64,000 nucleotides of DNA, taken from the NCBI RefSeq assembly GCF_012396015.1, contig NZ_JAAXOQ010000021.1, positions 21,288 to 85,287 on the forward strand. The letters run 5' to 3'. A program made the position numbers and the translations under genes. Within the stretch, counting starts at the first letter, position 1; each line of letters starts with the position of its first letter. Shown in pieces: positions 1 to 7,381 of this stretch. This DNA is from Tsukamurella spumae (lineage in GTDB: Bacteria > Actinomycetota > Actinomycetes > Mycobacteriales > Mycobacteriaceae). The notes beneath the pieces were generated by a model. It was given only the letters and a program-made list of their open reading frames with translations, was not told the DNA's origin and did no database searches.

Positions 1-544
1 CGGGGACGCGGGGTCCGTGAGCTTGTTCGCGGAGGTGGTCACGGAGGGCACTGTGGAGCGCCCGCAGACCGAGCTTCGGGATCGAGCCCGCGTAGGTGTT
101 GATAGTCGCCCGCAGGACAGGCACCCCCAGTGCGCCGACACACACGGGGACCACAGTCGGTGCCGCCGTGATGATGCGACGATTCCAGGCGGTGACGTTG
201 AGCAGCTCGACGCGGCACTGGTCCGCCGAGAACGAAAGCGGCACGATGCCCGCCTGCGTGATCCGCAGCCCCGACGGCATCTGCTGCGCCCAACGAGTGA
301 GGCTGGACTCTGCTGCCTCGTCCGCCCCCGCTGCGTACAGCAGCCCGTTCCCCTCGCGGGAGTCGTAGTCGAGCACCTGCGCGCACGCCCGCACCAGAGC
401 GGGGTGCACGGCGGGTTCAGGGCGCACCAGTGAGGTGAGGAGGTCGAGCGCATCGGAGGGGCTCAGGGGCGTGGTGATCATCCACGGACCCTCCGCCTCG
501 AAATCGGACATCGGAGCGCCATCGTTGACGTAGAAGTTTGTCAT
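1..544 (-). CDS. hypothetical protein of integrative element, partial
   Basis: An open frame reads leftward from an ATG at 544 and leaves the window at base 1, giving 181 visible residues starting MTNFYVNDGAPMSDFEAEG. A GGAG Shine-Dalgarno element lies about 8 nt before the ATG. I see no known domain, signal peptide or membrane segment; the visible part is globular and mildly acidic. The ATG overlaps the stop of the small upstream frame (ATGA), so it may be cotranscribed with the P-loop gene of the element. Third codon positions are less GC-biased than in the core genes further right, as expected for acquired DNA. Function unknown; the C-terminus is not visible. Confidence 0.55.
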   Translation of the reverse strand, partial: MTNFYVNDGAPMSDFEAEGPWMITTPLSPSDALDLLTSLVRPEPAVHPALVRACAQVLDYDSREGNGLLYAAGADEAAESSLTRWAQQMPSGLRITQAGIVPLSFSADQCRVELLNVTAWNRRIITAAPTVVPVCVGALGVPVLRATINTYAGSIPKLGLRALHSALRDHLREQAHGPRVP

Positions 545-931
545 AGTGCATCTCCGCTTGGCCTCGAAGGGAGGGAGAAATCGGCGGCGAGGAGCGATTC
601 ACGCGGGAGGAGGCCCGAAATCGCGCGGACCCTCCGCTCTGTGACCACGGACCCCCCACTGCGTCCTCCACAGAAAACCGCAGGTCGGCGCGGACCCTCC
701 GTACCCTCCGTGCCCTCCACTGCGGGGGTCGGAGTCTGAGCACCCTCACGCGTCAGCCTCAGCTCGCCCCAAGAGCAGAGAGAATGCACTATATTAAACT
801 TCTTCTGTTGCAGGGGGGTGAGCGCTGAGTCAGTCGGAACGGCACTCAGGCGGAGGGTACGGAGGGCACGGAGGGTCCGCCCTGACCAGGCGTTTTCCGT
901 GGAGGACGCGGTGGAGGGTACGGAGGGTCCG
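485..931. repeat. iteron-like repeat field around an AT-rich core
   Basis: The 11-mer CGGACCCTCCG occurs at 485-495, 626-636 and 691-701, and its reverse complement at 869-879 and 921-931. Extra GGAGGGTAC/GGAGGGCAC units spaced by 9 bp extend the copies at 691-718, 852-879 and 913-931. The left copies point one way and the right copies the other. The two longest blocks are symmetric about position 785, where the only AT-rich patch lies (about 780-808, containing TATATTAAA). Iterons flanking an unwinding element are typical of Rep- or primase-dependent origins. That this is an origin is inference. Confidence 0.6.
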
Positions 932-966
932 ATACCCCGCCGCGAGGACGTGGAGTTGATCATCAT
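541..966 (-). CDS. questionable 141-aa frame across the iteron-like repeats
   Basis: This frame runs between the P-loop gene and the partial left-end gene, with ATGA-type overlaps at both ends, which would suit translational coupling. Its product is low-complexity where it crosses the 9-bp repeats (for example EGTEGTEG and RTLRALRTLR) and resembles no family I know. No convincing ribosome site precedes the ATG at 966. Either it is a small element-specific protein or the frame stays open by chance across a repeat-rich replication or control region. I favour the second reading. Confidence 0.25.
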   Translation of the reverse strand: MMINSTSSRRGIGPSVPSTASSTENAWSGRTLRALRTLRLSAVPTDSALTPLQQKKFNIVHSLCSWGELRLTREGAQTPTPAVEGTEGTEGPRRPAVFCGGRSGGSVVTERRVRAISGLLPRESLLAADFSLPSRPSGDAL

Positions 967-2963
967 GCCGCCCCCGCCCCGATAGCCACCGTCGGCAGGA
1001 AGGTGGGCACCGCGTTCCCCTTGATGTCGAACCGAGAGTCGGGAATCAGCGTGAGCTTGCCCTCCTCGACCAGCGAATCGACGCAGGCTCGCACGTCCTC
1101 AGCGGTCGTCTTCGGGGTCGTGCCCTTGGGGTTCATGAAGCTGTTCAGACTCGTGCACATCTCGGTGATCGTCCAGCCCAACGGGTGCTTCACAGGCTTC
1201 GCCTTCACCCATTGCAGTGCACGGTCGAGCGTCTTCTTGCGGAGGAGGGCGAGACGCTCAGCCTTGAGCTCCTTGAGCTTCTCCGCCTCAGCGTCGCGAC
1301 GCTCAGCGGAGGTTTCACCCTCCGCCCGCGCCTCGTTGCGCTTCGCCTTGGAAGCACCGTTGTAGGCGATGGTGCGCCCCGCATTCGAGGTCTGCATCAC
1401 CAGTCCCGCGAGGTTCCACCACCGCACAGTCACGAGGTATCCGCCGTGCATCACTGTGAGTGCCACCGCCACCTTGAGCCGCGTCAGTGCGGCGTGGGTG
1501 TCACGGGCGTCGAACTCGGCGTCCCAGCCACGCACACGCCGCATCTGCTTGATCAGGTCGCGGACCGCCTTATGCACCTTGATCAGGTGGAAGTCCTGCT
1601 CACCCGCGACGTAGCCCGCTGCGTTGTACCGTGTCGTGCCGAACAAGGGGTGCAAGTACACCGTGAACGGCTCGGAGACCCTCTCGAACTCGGGATCGTC
1701 GTACGCGCTGAGGTCGTCGTCATCGGGGTTCTCGTGGCCGTAGAGGTCGGCTTTGACCGCTGCCAGCTCCTCCTCAGTGGGCTCGTCCGAGATGAACTCG
1801 GCGGGCATGTAGAGGGTGCGCTGAACCTTGCCCGTGGCCGCGTTGATGTCTCCGGTTACAGACTGCCCCGCTTCGGGCTGGCAGTTGATCGCGAACCCTG
1901 AACGAGTCTCGTGGTCCTGCGTCCAACACGGGGAGTTCTTGACACGACTTCCGTGCCCCTCCGCCGAGTAGCTCTTGAGCAACTCAGCATCCATCGTGTC
2001 GCCCTTACGCGTCACGATGTCGGCGAACTGAGTGATCTCGTTGTACCGCAGGATCGCTGACGCGTTGCGGATCAGCATCCGCTTCTCGCCCAGCTCTGTG
2101 GTCTCAGGTGAGGCGAACGCCTCCGGGACCGCCGCCCCTGATCCAGGCGTGTCGATCACGGGCGCACCAATAGGCTCCTCGGTCCCGCCCAGTCGGACCC
2201 GAATCTCAAACACGGTGCCCTTGCCTCCACCTGGATGAGCGACGAACACGACCACCGTGTTCAGGCTCCCGAGCTTTCCACCGACGATCTGCGGGATAAC
2301 CACATGCGGCCCTACATGTCCGAGGATCGCTTCCATTGCCGCCGCGAACGCCGACCAGGGGTTGATGCTGTTCGCCCGCGCCCAGTTGCGGATCGCCCGA
2401 AGGAAGGGCGTCGCAGAGAAGAAGTCCCACTCGCGCTGAGGGTCGAGCGCGTCGGACCAGTCCGCGCGGTGAGGAGGAAGCGATGGGGTGGGGCCGACTT
2501 CTGGAATGGTCGGGACCACGGGCGGGAACACTTGCTGCATGAGCTGCTCGCGAGCCTTACCCGTGAGCGCCTGCATCGCCGCGACGTGCTTCTCACCCAC
2601 CTCCGTGGTCTGACACGGACGCAGGGGGCGCGTGAGGCTGCCCCAAGCCGAGTACGTCGGCGGAGCTGAAACCTGCGAGAACGGGTCGGGCTTGCCGTCC
2701 TTGTCGAGCAGCTTCTTGGACGGGTCGCCCCAGTCGCCCACGGGCGAAACACCACCCGCGACCAGCTTCCCTGGCAGCGAGGTGTCGATGCTGATCTTGC
2801 CCGTGGTCGGGTCCACGGCGGGCGCGGACGCAGCCGCTGCGGTGGTGGTGTCCTCGGGCTGGGTGCCGTTGGTCGCCTTCGGCGCGGACTTCTTGCGCGG
2901 CGCAGCCTTCTTCAGCGATCCGCTTGCGGACGCAGAGGGCGCGCTGTTAACCTGGGTTGACAA
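963..2963 (-). CDS. DUF3987-like P-loop primase/helicase-type protein of the element
   Basis: Large protein of about 666 residues from the chosen TTG start at 2963, which has AAAGGA 8 nt upstream and gives an MSTQVNSAPS N-terminus. The frame stays open upstream to 3152, but that part overlaps the preceding gene and reads like shadow sequence. The N-terminal ~100 residues are low-complexity, rich in Ala, Lys and Pro. A Walker A loop PGGGKGT lies near residues 244-250 after a hydrophobic strand, and a basic, coiled-coil-like Ala/Glu/Lys segment follows the ATPase region. The pattern resembles DUF3987-type replication proteins of mobile elements. It sits next to the repeat field, consistent with a role in element replication. 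The exact activity is not shown. Confidence 0.6.
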   Translation of the reverse strand: MSTQVNSAPSASASGSLKKAAPRKKSAPKATNGTQPEDTTTAAAASAPAVDPTTGKISIDTSLPGKLVAGGVSPVGDWGDPSKKLLDKDGKPDPFSQVSAPPTYSAWGSLTRPLRPCQTTEVGEKHVAAMQALTGKAREQLMQQVFPPVVPTIPEVGPTPSLPPHRADWSDALDPQREWDFFSATPFLRAIRNWARANSINPWSAFAAAMEAILGHVGPHVVIPQIVGGKLGSLNTVVVFVAHPGGGKGTVFEIRVRLGGTEEPIGAPVIDTPGSGAAVPEAFASPETTELGEKRMLIRNASAILRYNEITQFADIVTRKGDTMDAELLKSYSAEGHGSRVKNSPCWTQDHETRSGFAINCQPEAGQSVTGDINAATGKVQRTLYMPAEFISDEPTEEELAAVKADLYGHENPDDDDLSAYDDPEFERVSEPFTVYLHPLFGTTRYNAAGYVAGEQDFHLIKVHKAVRDLIKQMRRVRGWDAEFDARDTHAALTRLKVAVALTVMHGGYLVTVRWWNLAGLVMQTSNAGRTIAYNGASKAKRNEARAEGETSAERRDAEAEKLKELKAERLALLRKKTLDRALQWVKAKPVKHPLGWTITEMCTSLNSFMNPKGTTPKTTAEDVRACVDSLVEEGKLTLIPDSRFDIKGNAVPTFLPTVAIGAGAA

Positions 2964-2986
2964 GTCGATATTCCTTTCGGGATTGC

Positions 2987-3017
2987 CGTCAGCCACCTCC
3001 GCCCGAGGTGGCTGACG
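2987..3017. other. perfect 13-bp inverted repeat (hairpin) between element genes
   Basis: The arms CGTCAGCCACCTC (2987-2999) and GAGGTGGCTGACG (3005-3017) pair perfectly around a 5-nt loop. The hairpin lies just after the stop of the 193-aa gene and just before the ribosome site of the P-loop gene, so leftward mRNA would carry it in its leader. Leftward, no U-run follows. Rightward, it is followed by TGTTTTAT, so it could work as a terminator against antisense transcription. It may also be an attenuator or a protein-binding site. Confidence 0.6.
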
Positions 3018-3021
3018 TGTT

Positions 3022-3603
3022 TTATGGGTGAATCCGTTGCGGCACTGCGTGCCCGAGCGCACGAAGCACATCCACGGCGAGCACGGACCCGTCGCGACGA
3101 CCGTGGTTCCCGAGCAGTCCCAGCTCGGCGAGCCGCAGCAGGGATGCCTCATCGACGCCGAGCAACCGCGCCACGTCCATCGAGCTGACGAACAGCGCGT
3201 AGCCGTCGTTCTCGTAGTGGGGTCCGCCGCTCGCGATGTACCCGGTAACCCCCAGCACCTCTAGTGCCTGCTGGATCGGCACCGACTTGATCCCCGCGAC
3301 CGCCGCGAAGATGCCCAGGTACAAAGTCGTCACGGCGGCGAAAGCGTCGGGGAGACCGCCCTGCACCCAGCGCGGGTCCGCGCCGCCGAGAGCCCCGTCG
3401 TAGGCAATCGAGTGCGGACCATCTTCGAGCACACCGTCCGTGCAGCCCTCACGCATCGCTTCGCAGATGTCATGGGCGAGGTCCGACGCATAGCCAGCGG
3501 GCACCGTGATCGTGCATCCGAGGGTGTCGGTCATCGTGATCGTGCCCGACTCTGGGTTTGGGGTCACGGTCACGCCGCAGGCGGTGAATGTGCTGGTGGT
3601 CAT
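3022..3603 (-). CDS. hypothetical element protein with C-terminal HTH-like segment
   Basis: A 193-aa frame starts at an ATG just downstream of the excisionase-like gene and has the same orientation, so the two probably form one leftward operon. The N-terminal 40 residues are rich in Thr and Val and look beta-stranded. The middle is hydrophobic and Ala/Gly-rich. The C-terminal ~50 residues (SSMDVARLLGVDEASLLRLA and on) look like a MerR/excisionase-type winged helix, with a helix-turn-helix followed by a DGSVLAVDVLRALG strand-helix unit. I do not recognise the full-length family. A regulatory or recombination accessory role is possible. Confidence 0.55.
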   Translation of the reverse strand: MTTSTFTACGVTVTPNPESGTITMTDTLGCTITVPAGYASDLAHDICEAMREGCTDGVLEDGPHSIAYDGALGGADPRWVQGGLPDAFAAVTTLYLGIFAAVAGIKSVPIQQALEVLGVTGYIASGGPHYENDGYALFVSSMDVARLLGVDEASLLRLAELGLLGNHGRRDGSVLAVDVLRALGHAVPQRIHP

Positions 3604-3607
3604 GGGC

Positions 3608-3835
3608 TTAGGCGACCTCCGTGGCGATGGGCTTCGCCTCGATCACCGCGCGGGTAGCAGCGGCACGCTCGGCGATCCACGCCTCGACGGCGCTCAGCTC
3701 GTAGCGCACACTGCCTTGCCGCCCCGGAGACAGCTTGAGGTACGCGGGTCCGATTCCGTCCTTGCGCCAGTCGGCGACAGTGGCGGGCGACTTGCTCACC
3801 AGCTTCGCCACTTCTCGGGTAGTCAGGAGCGTCAT
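3608..3835 (-). CDS. excisionase-like MerR-type HTH protein
   Basis: Start chosen at the ATG at 3835, preceded by AGGAGGGG, giving a 75-aa protein; the frame's upstream 16 residues lack a ribosome site. The product MTLLTTREVAKLVSKSPATV contains an HTH_17/excisionase winged-helix motif, with ...GPAYLKLSPGRQGSVRYELS as the wing and AVEAWIAERAA as the last helix. Such small basic proteins serve as recombination directionality factors or as regulators in integrative elements. It is divergent from the XRE repressor across a short control region and is on the opposite strand to the integrase. Excisionase function is inferred from size, fold and neighbours. Confidence 0.7.
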   Translation of the reverse strand: MTLLTTREVAKLVSKSPATVADWRKDGIGPAYLKLSPGRQGSVRYELSAVEAWIAERAAATRAVIEAKPIATEVA

Positions 3836-3883
3836 GCTCCCCTCCTGTCTGCAATGGGGGCGAAGCCCCGCCTGTTTTAGCAT

Positions 3884-3972
3884 CGCCCAGTCTATATTGA
3901 GGGTTGAGGTATCACAACCCCATTTCAGGGGGTTGTCGTCTGATATGGGGGATAGTCGGGTACGCTGACCAC
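3884..3972. promoter_or_regulatory. divergent control region of the element with nested inverted repeats
   Basis: This short gap separates the leftward excisionase gene from the rightward repressor. It holds ACAACCCC/GGGGTTGT (3914-3921 and 3929-3936, 7-nt loop). A second, overlapping pair CCCCATTTCAG/CTGATATGGGG (3918-3928 and 3940-3950) matches at 10 of 11 bases. A leftward promoter candidate is TTGTGA (3917-3912) and TATAGA (3896-3891), with a tight 15-bp spacer. A TACGCT hexamer about 6 bp before the repressor GTG could serve as a -10 for a near-leaderless message. The layout is that of a lysogeny-type switch; repressor binding is inferred. Confidence 0.5.
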
Positions 3973-4443
3973 GTGCTCACGGATGACAGCCTCGGCGCGG
4001 CGATCCGCCGACGACGCGAACAGCTCCCGCTCAGTCAGGAGCTATTCGCGAAGCGTGTCCGTGAACAGAACGAAATACCTATGGCAGCAAGCGTTCTCGC
4101 GCGCATTGAAGCGGGTACGCGTCCTGCTCGCGTGCCCGAGCTGGTCGCCATAGCGGCGTCCCTGGGCACCACCCCGACGGTGCTCATCGCGGAGTCCGAC
4201 GACGCCGACGATCCCGCCGCGCCCGCTCGTGCGGCTGCCCAGCAGGCGGAACAAGCGCTGCGCGCGTCCCTGGTCGCGTGGGCGCAGGCGGTCGGCGAGT
4301 GGATGACGCTTGCCCCCGACGCTGCCGACGACGCGGCACCTCGGAACCCCGAGGTGGTCGAGATTGCCGACAGCACGGCTGCGGCGCAGGTGCGCGACCT
4401 CGTGGAGCAGGTGCCGAACCTGCTCACGATCACCAGCAGGTAA
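3973..4443 (+). CDS. XRE-family transcriptional repressor of the element
   Basis: A GTG start at 3973 gives 156 aa beginning MLTDDSLGAAIRRRREQ; the open frame extends 23 codons further upstream, through the operator repeats, and is rejected there. Residues ~5-65 form a Cro/CI-type helix-turn-helix (LSQELFAKRV... ASVLARIEAGTR... LVAIAASLGTTPTVLIAE). The rest is Ala-rich and acidic, probably for dimerisation. It lies immediately upstream of the integrase and divergent from the excisionase, so it is the likely master repressor of the element. No peptidase (LexA-like) domain is present, so induction would not be by self-cleavage. Confidence 0.75.
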   Translation: MLTDDSLGAAIRRRREQLPLSQELFAKRVREQNEIPMAASVLARIEAGTRPARVPELVAIAASLGTTPTVLIAESDDADDPAAPARAAAQQAEQALRASLVAWAQAVGEWMTLAPDAADDAAPRNPEVVEIADSTAAAQVRDLVEQVPNLLTITSR

Positions 4444-4446
4444 CCC

Positions 4447-5700
4447 GTGGGCTACAGGGGTGTCCGTGGCGGGGTCGAGGACCGATGGGTCAAGCGGGTT
4501 CGCCAGAGCGATGGCTCATGGTCCGAGGTGCCGTCCGCCAAGCACGGCGTGGAGTCCCGCTGGCGGGCTCGGTACGTAACGGACGACTCCACCGAGGTCG
4601 AGAAGGTCTTCAAGGTCAAGCGCGAGGCTGAGACGTGGCTCCGCGCGCGGCTCGCCGAGGTGGACAGCGGCAAGCATGTCCCCCGCTCCAAGGGGAAGGT
4701 CACCATCGGCGACATCCACCGCGAGTGGAGCACCGGACAAGGGCACATCGCCAAGAGCACCGCGATCCAGCGTGCCAGCACGTGGAAGGTCCACGTCGCG
4801 CCGAAGTGGGAGAAGAAGCCCGTCGGCGAGGTCAAGCCCAGCACCGTGCGGACGTGGATCGCAGAGATGGTCTCCGAAGGCACAGGAGTGCCGTCCATCG
4901 AAAACGCCCACGGTCTGTTGAAAATGATTCTCGATGCAGCGGTGGAGGATAAGCGGATCGCCCAGAACCCCGCAGCAGGAGTACGGCTCCCGAAACGGGA
5001 TCATCCCGACCGTGGCTACCTCACTCACCTGCAACTTCGCGAGCTTGCCGCACAGTGCGAGGATGATGAACTGGTGGTGCTAACGCTGGGGTACACGGGG
5101 CTGCGCTGGTCGGAGATGGCGGCGTTGCGCGTCCAAGACATCGACTTCACACGACGACGGATCAATGTCTCGCGCGCTGTAGTGGAGGCGAGCAAGCTCG
5201 TATGGAAGACGCCTAAGTCAACCGAGCGGCGTTCGGTCCCGTTCCCCTCTGCTCTCGCCGCCTCTCTCGCCGAGCAGGTGAAGGGCAAGGCGCGAGGCGA
5301 CCTGGTGTTCACGAACACACAGGGGAATGTGCTCCGCGTCGGGACGTGGCGGAATAGAGTGTTCCGTCCCGCTGTGGCGCGTTGTCAGAGTTCCGACTCG
5401 ATGTTCCCTACAGTCACCCCTCACGACCTACGCCACACTGCGGCGTCCCTCGCGGTGTCCGAAGGCGCGAACGTCCTTGCTCTCAGGAGGATGCTCGGAC
5501 ACTCGAAACCGAGCATGACCTTGGACGTGTACAGCGACTTGTTCGACTCCGACCTCGATGAGGTCGCCGCGAACCTGGACGCCGCCATCGAAGCCCTCGC
5601 CAAGAACTCCTGCGGGATTGCTGCGGGATCGAAGCCTGATCACGAACCGTTCACATGGGACGCTGGACCTGCTACCAGCACAAATAAGGACAGGAACTGA
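4447..5700 (+). CDS. int: tyrosine recombinase (phage-type integrase)
   Basis: A 417-aa integrase from a GTG start 3 nt after the repressor stop. An N-terminal arm-binding region (~1-80) precedes an SAM-like core-binding domain (~85-180) and the catalytic domain (~190-390). The catalytic set is visible: Arg220 in TGLRWSE, His326 and Arg329 in HDLRH, His352 in LGH and nucleophile Tyr362 in TLDVYSD. It would catalyse site-specific insertion and excision of the element. The gene ends 3 nt before the XPB helicase start, so that junction is the expected place for the right attachment site. No tRNA remnant was found there. Confidence 0.92.
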   Translation: MGYRGVRGGVEDRWVKRVRQSDGSWSEVPSAKHGVESRWRARYVTDDSTEVEKVFKVKREAETWLRARLAEVDSGKHVPRSKGKVTIGDIHREWSTGQGHIAKSTAIQRASTWKVHVAPKWEKKPVGEVKPSTVRTWIAEMVSEGTGVPSIENAHGLLKMILDAAVEDKRIAQNPAAGVRLPKRDHPDRGYLTHLQLRELAAQCEDDELVVLTLGYTGLRWSEMAALRVQDIDFTRRRINVSRAVVEASKLVWKTPKSTERRSVPFPSALAASLAEQVKGKARGDLVFTNTQGNVLRVGTWRNRVFRPAVARCQSSDSMFPTVTPHDLRHTAASLAVSEGANVLALRRMLGHSKPSMTLDVYSDLFDSDLDEVAANLDAAIEALAKNSCGIAAGSKPDHEPFTWDAGPATSTNKDRN

Positions 5701-5703
5701 CTC

Positions 5704-7371
5704 ATGACCGACGGACCGCTCATCGTCCAGTCCGACAAGACCCTGCTCCTCGAGGTCGACCACGAGCTCGCGAACGCCGCCCGCGCGGCGATCGCCCCCT
5801 TCGCCGAGCTGGAGCGTGCGCCCGAGCACGTGCACACGTACCGGGTGACGCCGTTGGCGCTGTGGAACGCGCGCGCCGCGGGCCACGACGCGGAGCAGGT
5901 CGTCGACGCGCTCGTCAGCTTCTCGCGGTACCCGGTGCCGCAACCGCTGCTGGTGGACGTGGTCGACACCATGAGCCGCTACGGCCGCCTCCAGCTGGTC
6001 AAGCATCCGGCGCACGGGCTCACGCTGGTCTCGCTGGATCGGGCAGTCCTCGAGGAGATCCTCCGACACAAGAAGATCGCCCCGATGGTGGGCGCCCGCA
6101 TCGACGACGACACCGTGGTGGTGCATCCCTCGGAGCGCGGTCACCTCAAGCAGCTGCTGCTCAAGGTCGGGTGGCCCGCGGAGGACCTCGCCGGCTACGT
6201 CGACGGCGAATCGCATCCGATCACGCTGGACACGGACTCGAACCCGTGGGAGCTGCGGGACTACCAGAAGACCGCGGCCGATTCGTTCTGGCTGGGCGGT
6301 TCCGGTGTCGTGGTGCTCCCCTGCGGCGCGGGCAAGACGATGGTCGGCGCGGCGGCGATGGCCCGGGCGCAGGCCACGACGCTGATCCTGGTGACGAACA
6401 CCGTCGCGGGGCGCCAGTGGAAGCGTGAGCTCCTGGCCCGGACCTCGCTCACGGAGGAGGAGATCGGCGAGTACTCGGGCGAGAAGAAGGAGATCCGCCC
6501 GGTCACCATCGCCACGTACCAGGTGCTCACGCGGAAGTCGAAGGGCGAGTACCGCAACCTCGACCTGTTCGACTCCCGCGACTGGGGCCTGATGATCTAC
6601 GACGAGGTGCATCTGCTCCCCGCACCCGTGTTCCGGATGACGGCGGACCTGCAGTCCCGCAGGCGGTTGGGGCTCACCGCCACGCTCGTGCGCGAGGACG
6701 GCCGCGAGGGCGACGTCTTCTCGTTGATCGGCCCGAAGCGCTACGACGCCCCGTGGAAGGACATCGAGGCGCAGGGCTGGATCGCTCCCGCCGACTGCGT
6801 CGAGGTGCGGGTGACGCTCACCGAGAACCAGCGGATGCAGTACGCGACCGCGGAGGCCGACGAGCGCTACCAGATGTGCTCCACCGCCCACACGAAGATC
6901 GCCGTGGTGAAGTCGATCCTGGAGCGGCACAAGGGCGCTCCGACGCTCGTGATCGGCGCCTACCTCGATCAGCTGGAGGAACTGGGGCGCGAGCTCGATG
7001 CGCCCGTGATCACCGGGTCGGTGAAGAACAAGGAACGCGAGGCCCTGTTCGACAGGTTCCGATCGGGCGAGATCTCGACACTCGTGGTGAGCAAGGTCGC
7101 GAACTTCTCGATCGACCTCCCGGAAGCCTCGGTGGCCGTGCAGGTCTCGGGCACCTTCGGGTCGCGGCAGGAGGAGGCCCAGCGTCTCGGTCGGCTCCTG
7201 CGCCCGAAGCACGACGGCGGCACCGCGCACTTCTACTCCGTCGTCTCCCGCGACACCCTCGACGCCGACTACGCCGCACACCGCCAGCGCTTCCTCGCGG
7301 AGCAGGGCTACGCCTACCGCATCGTCGATGCCGACGACATCCTCGGCCCCGCCATCGGCGAGGCGAACTGA
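5704..7371 (+). CDS. XPB/ERCC3-type DNA helicase
   Basis: 555-aa superfamily 2 helicase of the archaeal/mycobacterial XPB type. An N-terminal damage-recognition-like region (~1-175) is followed by RecA1 with Walker A PCGAGKT (206-212), the DEVH box (300-303), motif III LTAT (324-327) and the XPB hallmark RED triplet (330-332), then RecA2 with motif VI QEEAQRLGRLLRP. It unwinds DNA 3'-5', probably in nucleotide excision repair. The ribosome site AGGA lies inside the 3' end of the integrase, so any native promoter has been displaced or lies in the element. The gene itself looks intact. Confidence 0.93.
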   Translation: MTDGPLIVQSDKTLLLEVDHELANAARAAIAPFAELERAPEHVHTYRVTPLALWNARAAGHDAEQVVDALVSFSRYPVPQPLLVDVVDTMSRYGRLQLVKHPAHGLTLVSLDRAVLEEILRHKKIAPMVGARIDDDTVVVHPSERGHLKQLLLKVGWPAEDLAGYVDGESHPITLDTDSNPWELRDYQKTAADSFWLGGSGVVVLPCGAGKTMVGAAAMARAQATTLILVTNTVAGRQWKRELLARTSLTEEEIGEYSGEKKEIRPVTIATYQVLTRKSKGEYRNLDLFDSRDWGLMIYDEVHLLPAPVFRMTADLQSRRRLGLTATLVREDGREGDVFSLIGPKRYDAPWKDIEAQGWIAPADCVEVRVTLTENQRMQYATAEADERYQMCSTAHTKIAVVKSILERHKGAPTLVIGAYLDQLEELGRELDAPVITGSVKNKEREALFDRFRSGEISTLVVSKVANFSIDLPEASVAVQVSGTFGSRQEEAQRLGRLLRPKHDGGTAHFYSVVSRDTLDADYAAHRQRFLAEQGYAYRIVDADDILGPAIGEAN

Positions 7372-7381
7372 ATCTCTCCCC

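Noticed and set aside
2963..3152. N-terminal extension of the P-loop gene to 3152
   Set aside because: It overlaps the 193-aa gene, is Cys/Arg-rich and has no ribosome site; the TTG at 2963 has AAAGGA at good spacing.
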